A stretch of DNA of 64,000 bases, taken from Dendrophyllia cribrosa. Its lineage: Eukaryota > Cnidaria > Anthozoa > Scleractinia > Dendrophylliidae. The notes beneath the pieces were generated by a model. That model ran no database searches and was not told the origin of the DNA. It saw nothing but the letters and a program-made list of their open reading frames with translations. The stretch is taken from contig JAJLRJ010000008.1 of assembly GCA_024195265.1 (NCBI GenBank), forward strand, positions 26,962,432-27,026,431, given 5' to 3'. A program made the translations under genes and the position numbers. This document shows positions 10,608 through 21,770 of the stretch, piece by piece (within the stretch, counting starts at the first letter, position 1; the number at the start of each line of letters is the position of its first letter).

Positions 10608-11170
10608 ACCATCGATGTGCCAGCACAGGTTTGGTCCTTCAGAAACGTAGGTCCTTCTCTTAAGTCGTCTTGATCTTCTCTCCTTGACTCCTTCATGGTC
10701 AGTTTCTCTCGTGATACTGGCCACCAAGCTTAGACTCGGAACATTGACGTGGTGGTTTAATCAGAGCAGTGATCAGAGTGAATGCCAAATGTAACGATAC
10801 CCAGCTAGCGAACCTGCTCCTTGCATCTCCAGCTTTTATCAGCCCCCGTAGTAAATCTTCATCATATTACAACCTCTTCTTTTTAACCTAACTCTTTTAG
10901 CTTCCTTTTGAGCGTTCTTACGTGCATTCTTACTAATACACCATCGAGTTTTTCCAACAAACCAACAATGGCGTTGTAAGGATATCCCCGATGGAAATAC
11001 TCTGTTATGAGTTCTTCAACGTCCACCGAATTCGCAGCTTTCTTCGAGGTCTGTTCAACCACCTCGTTGATCTGGTGGCCACATTGCCCGCAAAACTTTG
11101 CCGAAGAAGAACATTCGGCACCACAAGAACTGCAAAACATGACTGAAAAGATATGGCGCCTTCCTCTCAT
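10608..11170 (-). pseudogene. Integrase-like gene, 5' half (right palindrome arm)
   Basis: Inverted counterpart of the gene at 8420-8996. From 11170 the frame encodes the zinc-ribbon head and HTH region, stays in frame through the region where the left copy is shifted (LLEKLDGVLVRMHVRTLK), and hits a stop after KELG near 10883. Degenerate sequence continues to the WHIDG position, where the 106-bp MITE has inserted. The two arms therefore carry different mutations in the same gene half. Confidence 0.75.
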
Positions 11171-11264
11171 GAGTCGTGAGTTGAGTAGGCCCTGGGTATA
11201 GCTGTACCGAGTCCTCCTCCTCCCATCACTGCGCGCGTATACTTTCCTGCCATTTATTTAATTT

Positions 11265-11586
11265 GCAGCAACTACTTTTTATTTGCAGCAACTATTTTCA
11301 ATTTGCAGCAACTACTCTTAATTTGCAGCAACTTTTTTTTATTTGCAGCAACTATTTTTAATTTGCAGCAACTATTCTTAATTTGCAGCAACTATTTTTT
11401 ATTTAATTTGCAGCAACTTTTTTTATTTGCAGCAACTATTTTTAATTTGCAGCAACTATTTTTAATTTGCAGCAACCATTTTTAATTTGCAGCAACTTTT
11501 TTTTATTTGCAGCAACTTTTTTTTATTTGCAGCAACTTGTTTTTATTTGCAGCAACTTTTTTTTATTCGCAGCAACTTTTTTATTT
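11265..11586 (-). repeat. 19-bp AT-rich tandem array, right arm
   Basis: About 16-17 units of the same repeat as 7979-8335, in inverted orientation. It contributes an open reading frame of hydrophobic repeat peptides fused upstream of the type A remainder. Confidence 0.95.
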
Positions 11587-11610
11587 GCAGCATGTCCCTT
11601 GTGGGCCACC

Positions 11611-12489
11611 GTAGTACGACGATTCGATATCAGTCGTCTTTACATTGTGCTTGTGGCTTTCTTGCTCATTTCTCCGGCTCAAGCTTTGCAACTACCAAAA
11701 GGATGTGCAAAGGTAGCGAGTGCCTGGGCGAAAAACCCCAGCGTGATGACTGTGGTACAACAGCCAGACTTCGTAACGAACTCAGTGGACTGTCTTCAGG
11801 GAGCTATCAAGCTAATTCAAGAAACCGATTGGCAAACAGTGCAAGCCATGATCCCGAACGGGGTAAAAGATCTTATTCAAAATATCCGCCCACATTTGAT
11901 TGGTAATGCAAAAGCGTTTGCCACGGGCGGAGGGCTGGTTTTGCTGTCTTCGTACCTTTTATACAAGAGCACTGAACTTTCTGAACAGGCAAAGGGCCTT
12001 GAACAAGAATACAAGATGTATCAAGACGAGTTTGAATTGTTACAAGTGGAACTAGCTCACACCTTATCTTTCATAAACACGGACTTGCCGGAGATCGTGC
12101 AATACTGGAAAAATGGTAACAACAACAAATTGATAATGATAATTGACCAGATGAGTGAAAAACTGAGTCGCTCCTCTACCATACTCAAGGAGTTGGTTTA
12201 CCGTATCCACGACAATATCAAGAAAGGTGAAAGCGGCAAAGTATGGTCTGTTTCATACACGATATTCGCTGCTGCAGTGTGTGGGGGCTCGATCGCTACT
12301 TTAAACCCTGTGATCATTGTTCCTGTATGCGGTGTTGTTGTTGGTGTTTTTGCGTTTAATTCTGACGCCTATGATACTTTTGACAAGACTGTGAAAAAAT
12401 CTGAATGTCTGCGAGAAAATGCAATGAAGTGGCGGATTGAAATAACCAAGTATCGCACTAACCTTGACCTCGTCAAGATAAAACTTTAA
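11611..12489 (+). CDS. Type A secreted helical-hairpin protein (copy A2), 5' end displaced
   Basis: This open frame encodes about 292 residues of a type A protein lacking its native start; it is continuous upstream with repeat sequence from 11467. Visible parts: a hydrophobic signal segment (LYIVLVAFLLISPAQA), the conserved LPKGC and NSVDCLQG cysteines, long charged helices (EYKMYQDEFELLQ, IIDQMSEKLSRS), a hydrophobic glycine-containing hairpin (AAAVCGGSIATLNPVIIVPV onward, about 40 residues) and a final helix ending KIKL. There is no C-terminal membrane segment. The first 15 codons are at 7909-7955, beyond the 3.65-kb palindrome. No internal stop is present, so the loss of the start is recent or the frame is used from a new start in the repeat (for example the ATG at 11467). 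Function unknown; the layout recalls apolipoprotein L-like proteins. Confidence 0.7.
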   Translation, partial: VVRRFDISRLYIVLVAFLLISPAQALQLPKGCAKVASAWAKNPSVMTVVQQPDFVTNSVDCLQGAIKLIQETDWQTVQAMIPNGVKDLIQNIRPHLIGNAKAFATGGGLVLLSSYLLYKSTELSEQAKGLEQEYKMYQDEFELLQVELAHTLSFINTDLPEIVQYWKNGNNNKLIMIIDQMSEKLSRSSTILKELVYRIHDNIKKGESGKVWSVSYTIFAAAVCGGSIATLNPVIIVPVCGVVVGVFAFNSDAYDTFDKTVKKSECLRENAMKWRIEITKYRTNLDLVKIKL

Positions 12490-12574
12490 CTTTTATAGAA
12501 TTCCTCGAAATTTCTTGTGGAAATGTGCGGCAGACTTTTTTGTATCAGTTTTTAGAGACCCTTTAGACCCATGT

Positions 12575-13010
12575 TCTTATAAGATCCCTTTCCCAACCCA
12601 CAATTGCAGAACTCTTTACCCAGTTTTAGACCACGTTTAAAAACCGCACATATCTGCCACCAGCTTATGTATAGGAAAGTACCCGCTGGAATTATTTTGG
12701 TCGAGCCATTTTAATTTAAGATTGCTCAGATTTATAGGTAGACATATCACAATGTCGATGCATATTTTAGTATCTGAAGATCCCCTTCTCAAGCCAAAAT
12801 GGCAGAACTCTCTACCCAGTTTCAGACCACGTTTTAAAAACGTTCCCTTTGAGCTGCACATACCTGCTACCAGCTTATGTAGGAAAGTACACGCTAGGAG
12901 GAGTCTGCATGATATTGCATGCAATATTTTAGTCGAGCTATTTAAATTCAGTCATGATTGTTGATTTATAGGTAGGCATATCGCAATGCCAAGATGCAGT
13001 ATCTGAACAG
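12575..13010. repeat. About 200-bp direct duplication downstream of A2
   Basis: Two tandem diverged copies. Shared landmarks are AGACCACGTTT, ACCAGCTTATGTA and TTTATAGGTAG..CATATC. No coding content. Confidence 0.75.
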
Positions 13011-13734
13011 TAGTATGCAGCCAGTGAACCAAAACTAACCGTTTCTTCTTAAAAATAGGCCGAGCACTTAGAACGAGAGGGCAACATATATATTAGAAGC
13101 TTCAAAAGGGAGTGCTTGAGTTTTAGTTTTTTCGTGTCTTTGAAAAATCGATAAAAATTGGCTGTAGTTCTTCATTGTAGAACTATTCTCAGTTTCTGTT
13201 CAAAGAGCATTTTGTGTACAATCATAACAGCACAGTTTTGGGAAAACCCCAAAACACTTTAATCATCATTAGTCTGCTGGCTGTTTTTCCGATATTTAGA
13301 CCCTTCTATGGACCTCGAACGAGATCAGAAAATCTGACTTGTCCTTATCAGATTGATGTTTTACTCGTTTAACATCATGCATGCTGCAATGTGTAGCTGT
13401 TTATCAGATTCACACGGAACATGCACAAAAACATTCATGTAAATTGTTTACAGAACAAGGGCACTCAACGATTCGTTTCGGGGGAATCACCTGCTCAATG
13501 ATTAGGTCTTAGACGCCCACGAACATGATAAAAACTTGAACGACTGTTGTTATGAGACCTTATGATAGCAGCATAGAAAATTGCTTAATGTCTATTGTTG
13601 CGATACATGTAGTTCGAATCAACATGGGCAACAACAAGTTGCAAATTTGGCGATTTTAGGCAAACTGGGAGTTTAGAGCTTTGGCAGTTTACAGGCTGTT
13701 TGTTTTGGTCCATAAAACATGCAAAAAAAGAGTT
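13011..13734. other. Intergenic, no gene seen
   Basis: AT-rich sequence without recognisable features. Confidence 0.5.
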
Positions 13735-14175
13735 AAATAATTAATTAAAACTACACATCTGGGCCAAATTGTGAAGCGCAAGAGCATTTCGTTCAAGAGT
13801 AGTATATATAGGCAGCCATCTTGGTGCCCCACTTAGGGGCACCAACAATCCAACATGGCGGCCAAACTTCAAAGTCTTTAATAACAGCCAAAATCTCATC
13901 ACAAAATATTGGATTCACTATAAGTTCCATTAAATCGTCTTATAAGCATTTATAATGCAAAAATAACTATCAACTGGTTCAATTTTGTTTATTTTCATGG
14001 CTTATCTGAAATAGCGTGACAAATTGCGTGACACAATTAAAATCTTTAAAATTCGTTAAAACCTGAAACTTTTTCTGAAGGATTGTAACAATGATACCCA
14101 CATACCATGTTAGAAACAGCTTTGTCGGATGTATAGTTTAGATTTTTTATTTCTTATGACGTCATGTGAAAACCC
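13735..14175. mobile_element. MITE with central CATCTTGGTGCCCC hairpin, left end lost
   Basis: Shares with 51795-52346 the stretch ACTACACATCTGGGCC, the central CCATCTTGGTGCCCC hairpin (13816-13850), ATAAGCATTTATAATGCA, and the end ATGACGTCATGTGAAAAC (14156-14174). The matching left terminal repeat is not present, so this copy is truncated. Confidence 0.7.
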
Positions 14176-14999
14176 CCCATTGTAAATTAATGTACTATAT
14201 ATTGACTGGGGAAATTCTTTGAAAAGCCCAGTAGGGTTTGCTAAGATCTCCTGACACTGTAAACCAACCAAATGTAATTGTAAATATATGAAATTACCAT
14301 ATGACCCGTACGGCCCTGCAAGCCTTTTCTTTGCAAAACCATTCATGAAAGTCCCGTATGAGGGCCGTACGCATTTGCGCGAGCGGGGCCGGAAAAAGCC
14401 GTACGGCCCTACAACAAAAGCGCGAGTTAAAATTTCTAACAATTTTGTCTCCAAATTGGTCATATGATAAAATACTTATTGACTAAGGGACTGTGCAATA
14501 ATTATCAGGAGGGGGGGGGGGGGGGGGGGCGGAAAATGGGCTTCAAGTAGGAAAATATTAGGTAATACCCCCCCTTCAAAAGAACTGAATTTAGTTATTG
14601 CCCCCCCCCCCCCATCTGATCAGTCAGAAATTTTGTATGACCCCCCCCCCCCCCCCCCCCCTTCACACACCTTTTATATACAAATACCCAGCATTTTCTT
14701 AATATACACCCACCTGTTATTGCTACGAGGTAATGTTTGTTCCAGACGTGGATATACAGCAATACTACATGTTTACTTGTTGGACATCCATATCTGGAAC
14801 AAACATGACCTCGAAGCAGTGTTCGACAAAGCCATCCGATTCCACTTCTAAATCACTTCATTGCAAATCCGAGTTGCTTGCATTGGAACTCATTTCCTCG
14901 TTAACGTGCTCTTGGGTTTCTCGTGGGATGCAAGAATGATCACCACGAGCGTACTGGAGAACTCGTGCAACCAGTGCCATTTTACCTCACTGATCTTAA

Positions 15000-15611
15000 A
15001 GGTGGTCAGACATGAGGGGTCATGTAGCAGGGACATGTCGCAGCGACATGTAGCAGCGACAAAAGTTTGTGTAGTACACACTGAGGGACATGTAGCAGGG
15101 AGTGTAGCGGGGACATGTAGCAGAGAAAAAATCATAGCGCTTGCACACCGCATGAAAATGTCGCGGGGACATGTCTCAGGGACATGTTGCAGCGACACGT
15201 CCCCTCGTGTGAACTTATACTATCATAATTGTGCAACACCAATCTTGGGGACATTTTGTCCCCGCGACATGTCTCACGGTGTTCAACTTGTTGAACTTCA
15301 TGGGACACGTCGCGGGGACAAAATGTCCCCAAAATTGTGTTGCACAATTATGATAGCATCAGTTCACACGAGGGGACGTGTCGCTGCAACATGTCCCTGA
15401 GACATGTCCCCGCGACATTTTCATGTGGTGTCTGAGACATGTCCCCGCGACATTTTCATGTGGTGTGCAAGCGCTATGAATTTTTCCCTGTTACATGTCT
15501 CCGCTACACTCCCTGCTACATGTCCCTCAATGTGTACTACACAAATTTTTGTCGCTGCTACATGTCACTGCGACATGTCCCTGCTACATGACCCCTCATG
15601 TCTGACCACCT
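15000..15611. mobile_element. 612-bp hairpin element with GGGACATGTC repeats
   Basis: Ends AGGTGGTCAGACATGAGG, inverted, flanked by TAA (14997-14999, 15612-15614; TTAA is also possible). Both arms carry many GGGACATGTCGC/AGCGACATGT repeats, so almost the whole element is self-complementary. It sits inside the 14487-16280 element. Confidence 0.88.
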
Positions 15612-15830
15612 TAAGACCATGCTGGTTGAGGTACATCTTCAATCTGTTGCAATACAATTATCTATGTTGTAGTGAAATTATGATTTTGGTACAATTTTGT
15701 CTGCACTGATTGAAATTTATTTTGAACCAGTGCAAAATATTTGAACTGGAGCAAAATATTTTCACCAGGGCAAAATATTTGCACTGGTATATAACTATAT
15801 TCTACTGTTCAAATGTTGTTGACAATAGCA

Positions 15831-15974
15831 CAATTTCGATGTATTAAAATTCAACTTGAAACAAAAGACAACACTACGAGGCTTGGGGAAATAAACCATA
15901 TAAATCCTTACTTAATCATTCCCCTAAGCCTCGTAGTGGTCTTGTTTCAAGTTGAATTTTAATATATCGAAATT
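15831..15974. repeat. 144-bp inverted repeat (hairpin)
   Basis: CAATTTCGATGTATTAAAAT pairs with the complement ending at 15974; stem continues through CACTACGAGGCTT. A lone half of the same sequence occurs at about 45110-45165. Confidence 0.85.
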
Positions 15975-16319
15975 GGGCTATTCAAATTTAAAAATCCAGA
16001 AACGCTTTATCACAATATTCGTCTCTATATTATAGAGATAGAGAAGAATAAATAATCGTATTGCAACAGATTGAAATTGCAGTTCAGCCACAGAACAGAT
16101 CATCATGTCTTTCAGTGAGAACTTGAAATAAAATGTTAAGCCCCCCCTCCTCTTGAGTGACTTATTTTACTTTGAGCCCCCCCCCCCCTATCCTTGCTTT
16201 GATTTTACTTCATGCCCCCCCCCCCCCCCCCCCCCCCTCTGGTTTTCCGGCCCCCCTCCTGATAATTATTGCACAGTCCCTAAGTTAGGTCGTGCCAGAT
16301 GGAAAAATATTTGGCTCTC

Positions 16320-16352
<33 letters not shown>

Positions 16353-16416
16353 TGTACGCCATGACCTCGAGCCGGCCAAATATTTTCCCATCCGGCCCTC
16401 CCACTTAGTCAATAAG

Positions 16417-17040
16417 AACATATTATGATGGGCAAATAAATAAAAAAATATATATAAAAATATGTAGTGTAACCAAACTTTTAAGCTGAGGATAACAAAC
16501 TATATTTGTACGGCAGTGGTTTGTTTTCCTCGTGTCTTTGTCAGAGCACTAAGTCCACTTTTTAACTTGTTTATTTTTTACAATGTTCTCCCCTCTTTCG
16601 AGGGAAGGGTTGAATTAAGACAAGTCATAAATAGGTAAAAGTGAAGGAATACTCGAAGTCAAATATTAACTAGCCGAATTATATAACCCGGATTCAAATT
16701 CTCCCATCTTGTGATATAGGGAATGTATAAAGAGCCGTAAGGAGAATTGGATCTTAAAATCAGAGCTTATAAAGAAGAAGTTATCTGGTATGGCTTGACA
16801 GCGTTGATGTCCAACAAACAATGAGTCGCTATTTTCTCTCAGGGATAGTCGAGCAAGAGTTTAGTATAACGGGAAGCGTCTTGAAAACATAATTGAGTCG
16901 TTTCTAATCAAAATATTCACAGCTCGCAAAAACTGAGCCTTGCTTTACCACCCCCTTTGACTCGGAACTTCTTTATTAACAGTCCTCGGGAACGCGTGAC
17001 AGAAATATGAAACGTCGCATACAAGTCGTACAAAACACTT
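16417..17040. other. Intergenic, no gene seen
   Basis: AT-rich sequence upstream of type B copy B6; no feature supported. Confidence 0.5.
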
Positions 17041-17281
17041 GTGTATTCGACCCAATTTTTGCCACAACAATAACTGCATTTTAGACACGTCATTCTTACA
17101 GCCAGCGACTATCGGACGTGTACAGTTTTAAAGCAGCAGCTCTTGTTGACGGTTGACCCCCACGGTTCAGTCCGAGTACTGGTTACACAGCAACAGAAAC
17201 CTGGTACTTGCTGATCACACTGAAGACTGGCAAACATATAATATCAAAGGAAGGGAAGTTCTGTCTCTTTTTATCTCCAAT
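17041..17281 (+). promoter_or_regulatory. Conserved type B upstream region (B6)
   Basis: Shared with the regions upstream of B3, B4 and B5. Landmarks in order: CGACCCAATTTTTGCCAC, CACGTCATT (17086-17094), CTTACAGCCAG.GACTATCGG, TTTTAAAGCAGCAGCTC (possible TATA-like element), and AAGTTCTGTCTCTTT before the ATG at 17282. Regulatory status is inferred from conservation among copies only. Confidence 0.5.
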
Positions 17282-17466
17282 ATGCTCCAAGACCGGAAGT
17301 ACTTCCGCTTTCTCTTCTTTGCTAGCGAAGTGCTACTTGTGGCTATCATGATGATTTCTCCAACTGAAGCAGTCAGCGTGCCAAAGGGTTGCAAAAAGGT
17401 AGCCAATTACGGAAAGAACTGGATGATGGAGGGCAAACCGATAGATACAAGAAAACTCTGCGAGTA

Positions 17467-17925
17467 TTATAATCGGGCTTCCTTCTTCACTCCTTTTACC
17501 TCAAAATTTGAACAATTACGTCCCAAATACAAATTTTCAAAATACTCTACTAACTCTTCAAGAGAACTAATTTCAATCAATACACACGGCGTCCCACATA
17601 GATCATTCATTCCTGTACGATCTCTACTATGTGAATCAAACACTTTGAATACACCATCTCTTGTGTCAAAAATAGCGACTGTATAAATTATTATTGTCAA
17701 AATAAATGACTTATAATTATCACGTAACAACGATTCAAAAGCCTCAAACAAAGGTAAACAACAACTCTCTTCTATTATACTGTCATTTAAATAATGTAAA
17801 TTTCCATAATAACTTTCACTATACTCTGTAAATTGAAAGTTAACTCTCCCATACAAACAACATCAGGAACTTCAGTTAACATAAGGCATTCTTTTTGTGT
17901 TGAATTAGAAGGATAAGTATGAAAA
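17467..17925 (-). pseudogene. Peptidase C76-like (herpes tegument DUB-type) domain relic
   Basis: The first block near 17925-17835 reads CLMLTEVPDVV..GELTFNLQ; after a frameshift the second block (17830-17467) reads SESYYGNLHY, then AIFDTRDGVFKVFDSHSRDR and EISSLEELVEYFENLY. The D-S-H motif matches the Asp-x-His of the catalytic triad in the C76 cysteine protease/deubiquitinase fold, copies of which are carried by several eukaryotic transposon groups. The catalytic Cys end and any transposase are not seen. Degenerate, so probably inactive. Confidence 0.6.
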
Positions 17926-18065
17926 ATTCCTGCAGAAGAAATTGTTAAGAGAAAAAAAATCGTGCACAAGTAAGCATGTGAAAAAAAATTCCAGCATTTT
18001 GGTAAAAAAGAAAATTCTTGCAACTAGAGATGCTGAAAAAAAAATCATACTCAGAAGAAATTGCC

Positions 18066-18223
<158 letters not shown>

Positions 18224-18959
18224 AACAAAAAAATTAAACGGTCCCTCCCTTAACCAATATAAATCACCAACCACATTATTAAATTCAACAAGTCACCACA
18301 ACAACGTTTCTTTTAACACTACATATTCAGTAATGAAATATGAGCCTTTTATAAAAAGGTATAAAAAATGAGAAACGGCGGGAAAAAACATTACCACGTG
18401 GTACCTTTTAGAGTTTCGTACATGCGATCTATTCTCGTAATAAAAGATACAAGATGACACCACATCAAACATAAATCATAGAAGATAATATTTAATAAGA
18501 CTCCAACGTACATATTAAATCCGTTAGTTCTTTCTCCCCTTCTTTCACAAAATACTAATAAGCTTATAACATCTTTAACAACTGCATTGCAAGTTATCTC
18601 AATAAATGCCACTTCACTTTTTCCTGTGTGTAAAACAAATACTAATATAAGTATCCTTGACATGACCTCGGTCAAAGTGATTGTTGACATAAAGATCATG
18701 TTCTATTTCTCATTTAATTAAATTGAAGTTTTCCAGCCTGCGTCATTCAAAATTAATTTAAATGCTTTTAGCAGCAAATCTTATCACTGAGAGAACAATG
18801 AACGATAGGAGAAAATCACGTTTCTTTAATGTTCCATGTACAATGTAATTGCTCACCTCAAATTCTCTCTTTTCACGACTGGGAAAATTATTTGCCAATG
18901 TATTTTTCGAATTGCTTGCCGTTTTGCGTGCAGTGAATTTGGTTAGTGCTCGAGTTTAA

Positions 18960-19310
18960 TAGTCTAAATATACGCATTCTAAAATGCTGAAAATGTCTCG
19001 CTCTGTCACGTTTAATTCTCGCCCACAGTGAGTGCATAGCCGTGAATTTATGTGTTTAGCTAAAACAACGCATTCTAAAACAATACAGATTTGTTGTCTC
19101 TCTCTGTCACGTTCAATTTTCGCCCAGAATACAGCCTGACAAATGGCTTGTTGCGTTTCACAAATCGGATCAAATCAGTCTCGCTCAATGCAATCATGCT
19201 AAATGCTAGCGAGATTATCACCAAGACAAGACCGAGAAGACTGGCTCGTTTTAGGCGTAAGCGAGACAAATTCGGTGCCTCGCTTTGTCTCGTTCAATGC
19301 ACGCCGTAAC
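18960..19310. repeat. Degenerate tandem repeat
   Basis: Recurring CTCTGTCACGTT.AATT.TCGCCCA and related CTCGCTTTGTCTCGTTCAAT blocks, about 120-140 bp apart. Not coding. Confidence 0.5.
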
Positions 19311-19465
19311 AATCAAGACGATTCACCCTTCGTCCTTTCCTCCCACGCCGCTATAAACAAATACCCTTTACACAAACAACCTTTTAATCAATTTCTTAGC
19401 CTATCCACATCCCCATTTACTTCACCTACATCACATATTAACTTATCTACTCTCAAATCTCCAAA

Positions 19466-19612
19466 ATCCGGGGGGGGGGGGGGGGGGGGGGAGACTTCCA
19501 TATAAAATTTACAATTAGTACCTCTTGGCGATAAAACTTCTTTTCAACCATGCCTATCTAACGAAATTCTAAAAGGACACCCCGTCATTTTCATATGGCG
19601 GACCCCCGGCGT
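19466..19612. mobile_element. Short MITE copy, poly-G ended
   Basis: Poly-G, then GAGACTTCCATATAAAA, later ACACCCCGTCATTTTCATATG and GGACCCCCGG. These match the ends of the element at 26114-26444. Confidence 0.7.
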
Positions 19613-20455
19613 GTCAATAAGTGACTACAAAACAGCGTCCATTTTATATATCGGGCAGGCTTGGCAACAAGCCAGCCCGATCAATGAAGCAACTGGTGAA
19701 TTTCATCGACTGCGTAAAGGAACTGTACAAGATATACAAGACGACTGACTGGAAGAAAATTCATAGCATGATTCCCCAAGAGGTATGAGATGTCATTTTA
19801 AAGGTACCAAATCTGGGCAAAAAGACAGTCGCGGTTGCTAAACGGGAAGGACTGTGTTTTGTGTCGCTGTATTTGCTGTACAGAGCTGTGGACCTGTACG
19901 ACCGGGCTATGAGCTTGGACATGGACTACAAGATGTATCGGAAAGAGTTCGAATGGCTGCAAATGGGAGCTGCGACCGCTGATAGATCTGATACATAACG
20001 AGCTTCTACCACAGTGGGAATACCTTAACACCGCTGCTTTGCGGAAGATTACGGCGAGGGTGATTGAAAAGTTAAGTCGCTATCAAGCAGATCTTAAGCA
20101 ACTGTTTCGAGTCATTCACAACGACATCAAAAAAGGTTTGCACGATAGAAGATGGGCTGCTGGTTTCACATTGGGCTCTCTTGGTGTGTATGTGGGATCG
20201 GCTATTGTTGGAAATGTTCCAGGAGCCGTGGCTGCTCTCGCTGCTTATGCGACGAGCTTAGCCAGCGTCGGTTCTCTCACAGCAACAATCGATAAGCTTA
20301 AATCACTACAATACGATGTGGAAATGATGTACATTGAAACAGAGGAATATCGCTCTCTTCTCGAACAGAGGTCGATACATGGAATGCTTGTGGAGAGCTA
20401 TCACTCATTTATCCTTCTTTCTGTTGTTGTCGTTGCAATGTTTGTATGGTTTTAG

Positions 20456-21500
20456 CCGATACGGGACCAGTACGATTTGGAGGGAGAGGAACGAGACGAG
20501 TACAGACTGTACAGAGGAGACGGGCACATTCGGGACGAGCACGATTTGGAGGGGAGGAACGGGATGAGTAGTGAGCTTCACGAGTAGTGAGCCTCTCACA
20601 TAACATCCCTTAACCTTAATAACTTCACAGCAAATTTCCACCAATTTTACGCGATTTATTTACGCGATTTCAAAGAAAATAGGGGCTAAAAGGCTTTGAA
20701 AAAATATAGCTTTATTTTATTTGTAGCGCGAAAATAAGTAAGAATAAGGTATGTAGGTCGTGAGAAAATGATCCAGTAGCCACGCACCTCTTCAGAACCT
20801 CTAATTTCATTGGACCTGGTTATCACGCACTTGTATTGTTTTTAGGTCTAGGGTCCATTGTTCTGTTGTTTGTTCTATTGTTTTCTTAGCCAATCTTGTG
20901 AGGCGTTCCGAGAGGTGCGCACCGCCTCAAATGATCACCTGATCAAATGTTTTTTCTTCCCAAGAATAGCGTTTCGAAAATGTATAAGACCTTGAATAAA
21001 TGAGATCGAGCTCAAATTTGACCCCAAGTAGGAGCAAGCTTCTCAGGTTTGGCTACCCAAACCTTAACGAAGTAGGCGCAAGTTGTTTCATTATTGTTTG
21101 CTTTTTGATAGGTGTGCGCGCAGTGCTGCATTGAAATTCCTTTAAATTTGTGCAATGTCTACTTACGACCCAACGCAACGCAAATCCTTTCAGCAAGTTG
21201 ATATTTTCTAAAACTTGGATTCCTGTTTTGGCCAGGGCGTAAAAAATGCGTGCGTTTCCCGCGCTTAGCACAACTGGTAAGTCGAGTTCGCAATCGACTT
21301 ATCTCATGTGTTGAGAGGGTACTATAGTTGCGATTGGCATATGGAATTATTTTTAACCGTCGTTTTATGTGCATATTCATTTTAAATTAAGCGAGTAAAT
21401 TAAGGAATGGTGTTAGCAACAAAATAGCATACAATGATACCTCTCCAGAGGTTCCCTAAGAGTTGAGTTATCAATTGTAAATTACCGTAAGAGAGTAAAG
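20456..21500. other. Intergenic with minor repeats
   Basis: Just after B6 lies a short GATTTGGAGGG-type repeat (20470-20570). A sequence around 20800-20900 (GGTCTAGGGTCCATTGTT) also occurs inverted in the small MITE at 52719-52869. No gene seen. Confidence 0.5.
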
Positions 21501-21544
21501 TCACGGCTAAATGTTCCAACTGGATGGCAATTTTGGACACGCGG

Positions 21545-21770
21545 CAAAACGTCCAACATGTTGGCCAATATTTGTTATATTCCAGGCTAAACGTCCAACA
21601 TGTTGGCCAATATTTGTCACATTCCCGGCTAAACGTCCAACATGTAGGCCAATATTTGTTATATTCCTGGTAAAACGTCCAACATGTTGGCCAATGTTTG
21701 TTATATTCCCGGGTAAACGTCCAACATGTTGGCCAATATTTCCCGGCTAAACGTCCCAACACTGTAATCT
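21545..21770. repeat. About 40-bp minisatellite with CCAACATGTTGG palindromes
   Basis: Five to six units of AAACGTCCAACATGTTGGCC followed by AATATTTGTTATATTCC. Each unit has a perfect 12-bp palindrome. Related TGTTGGCC sequence continues to about 21960 without regular spacing. Confidence 0.9.

Larger units (their letters stand above)
7956..11609. mobile_element. 3.65-kb giant palindromic (foldback-like) element
   Basis: Both ends are the same 23-bp sequence in inverted orientation (GTGGCCCACAAGGGACATGC at 7956; its complement ending 11609). From the ends inward each arm has an AT-rich 19-bp tandem array, then a stretch with the 5' half of an integrase-like gene, then a common non-coding stretch, meeting at a loop of about 335 bp (9839-10173). 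Arms correspond over about 1.3 kb each once two private MITE insertions are removed. It splits a type A gene. No perfect target duplication is obvious; CGATTCTA at 7948-7955 and CGATTCGA shortly right of the other end are the best candidate. Confidence 0.92.
14487..16280. mobile_element. 1.8-kb MITE-like element, TAA target duplication
   Basis: Terminal repeats GGGACTGTGCAATAATTATC then poly-G on the left and complement on the right, flanked by TAA (14484-14486, 16281-16283), as in PIF/Harbinger. The interior holds several poly-G/C runs (14511-14529, 14601-14613, 14641-14660, about 16178-16189 and 16216-16237) and two further inverted-repeat elements. No transposase is seen. Confidence 0.88.
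14475..16416. mobile_element. Outer hairpin element split by nested insertions
   Basis: CTTATTGACTAAG at 14475 is matched by its complement CTTAGTCAATAAG at 16404-16416. Joining across the inner element restores a small (about 150-bp) inverted-repeat element whose second hairpin (GGTCATGGCG/CGCCATGACC) lies at 16319-16362. Confidence 0.75.

Noticed and set aside
11303..11606. Hydrophobic repeat peptides (FICSNFFLFAAT)
   Set aside because: Translation of the 19-bp AT-rich array; relevant only as an accidental upstream extension of A2.
14890..15709. Long frames in both strands with SRGHVSGTC/RDMSHG patterns
   Set aside because: Translations of GACATGTC repeats in a self-complementary element.
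18391..18699. Hydrophobic 102-codon frame, possible membrane protein
   Set aside because: Hydrophobicity is explained by T/A-rich composition; no homologous copy or domain recognised.
21400..21762. Repeat protein with KYWPTCWTF units
   Set aside because: Translation of the CCAACATGTTGG minisatellite.
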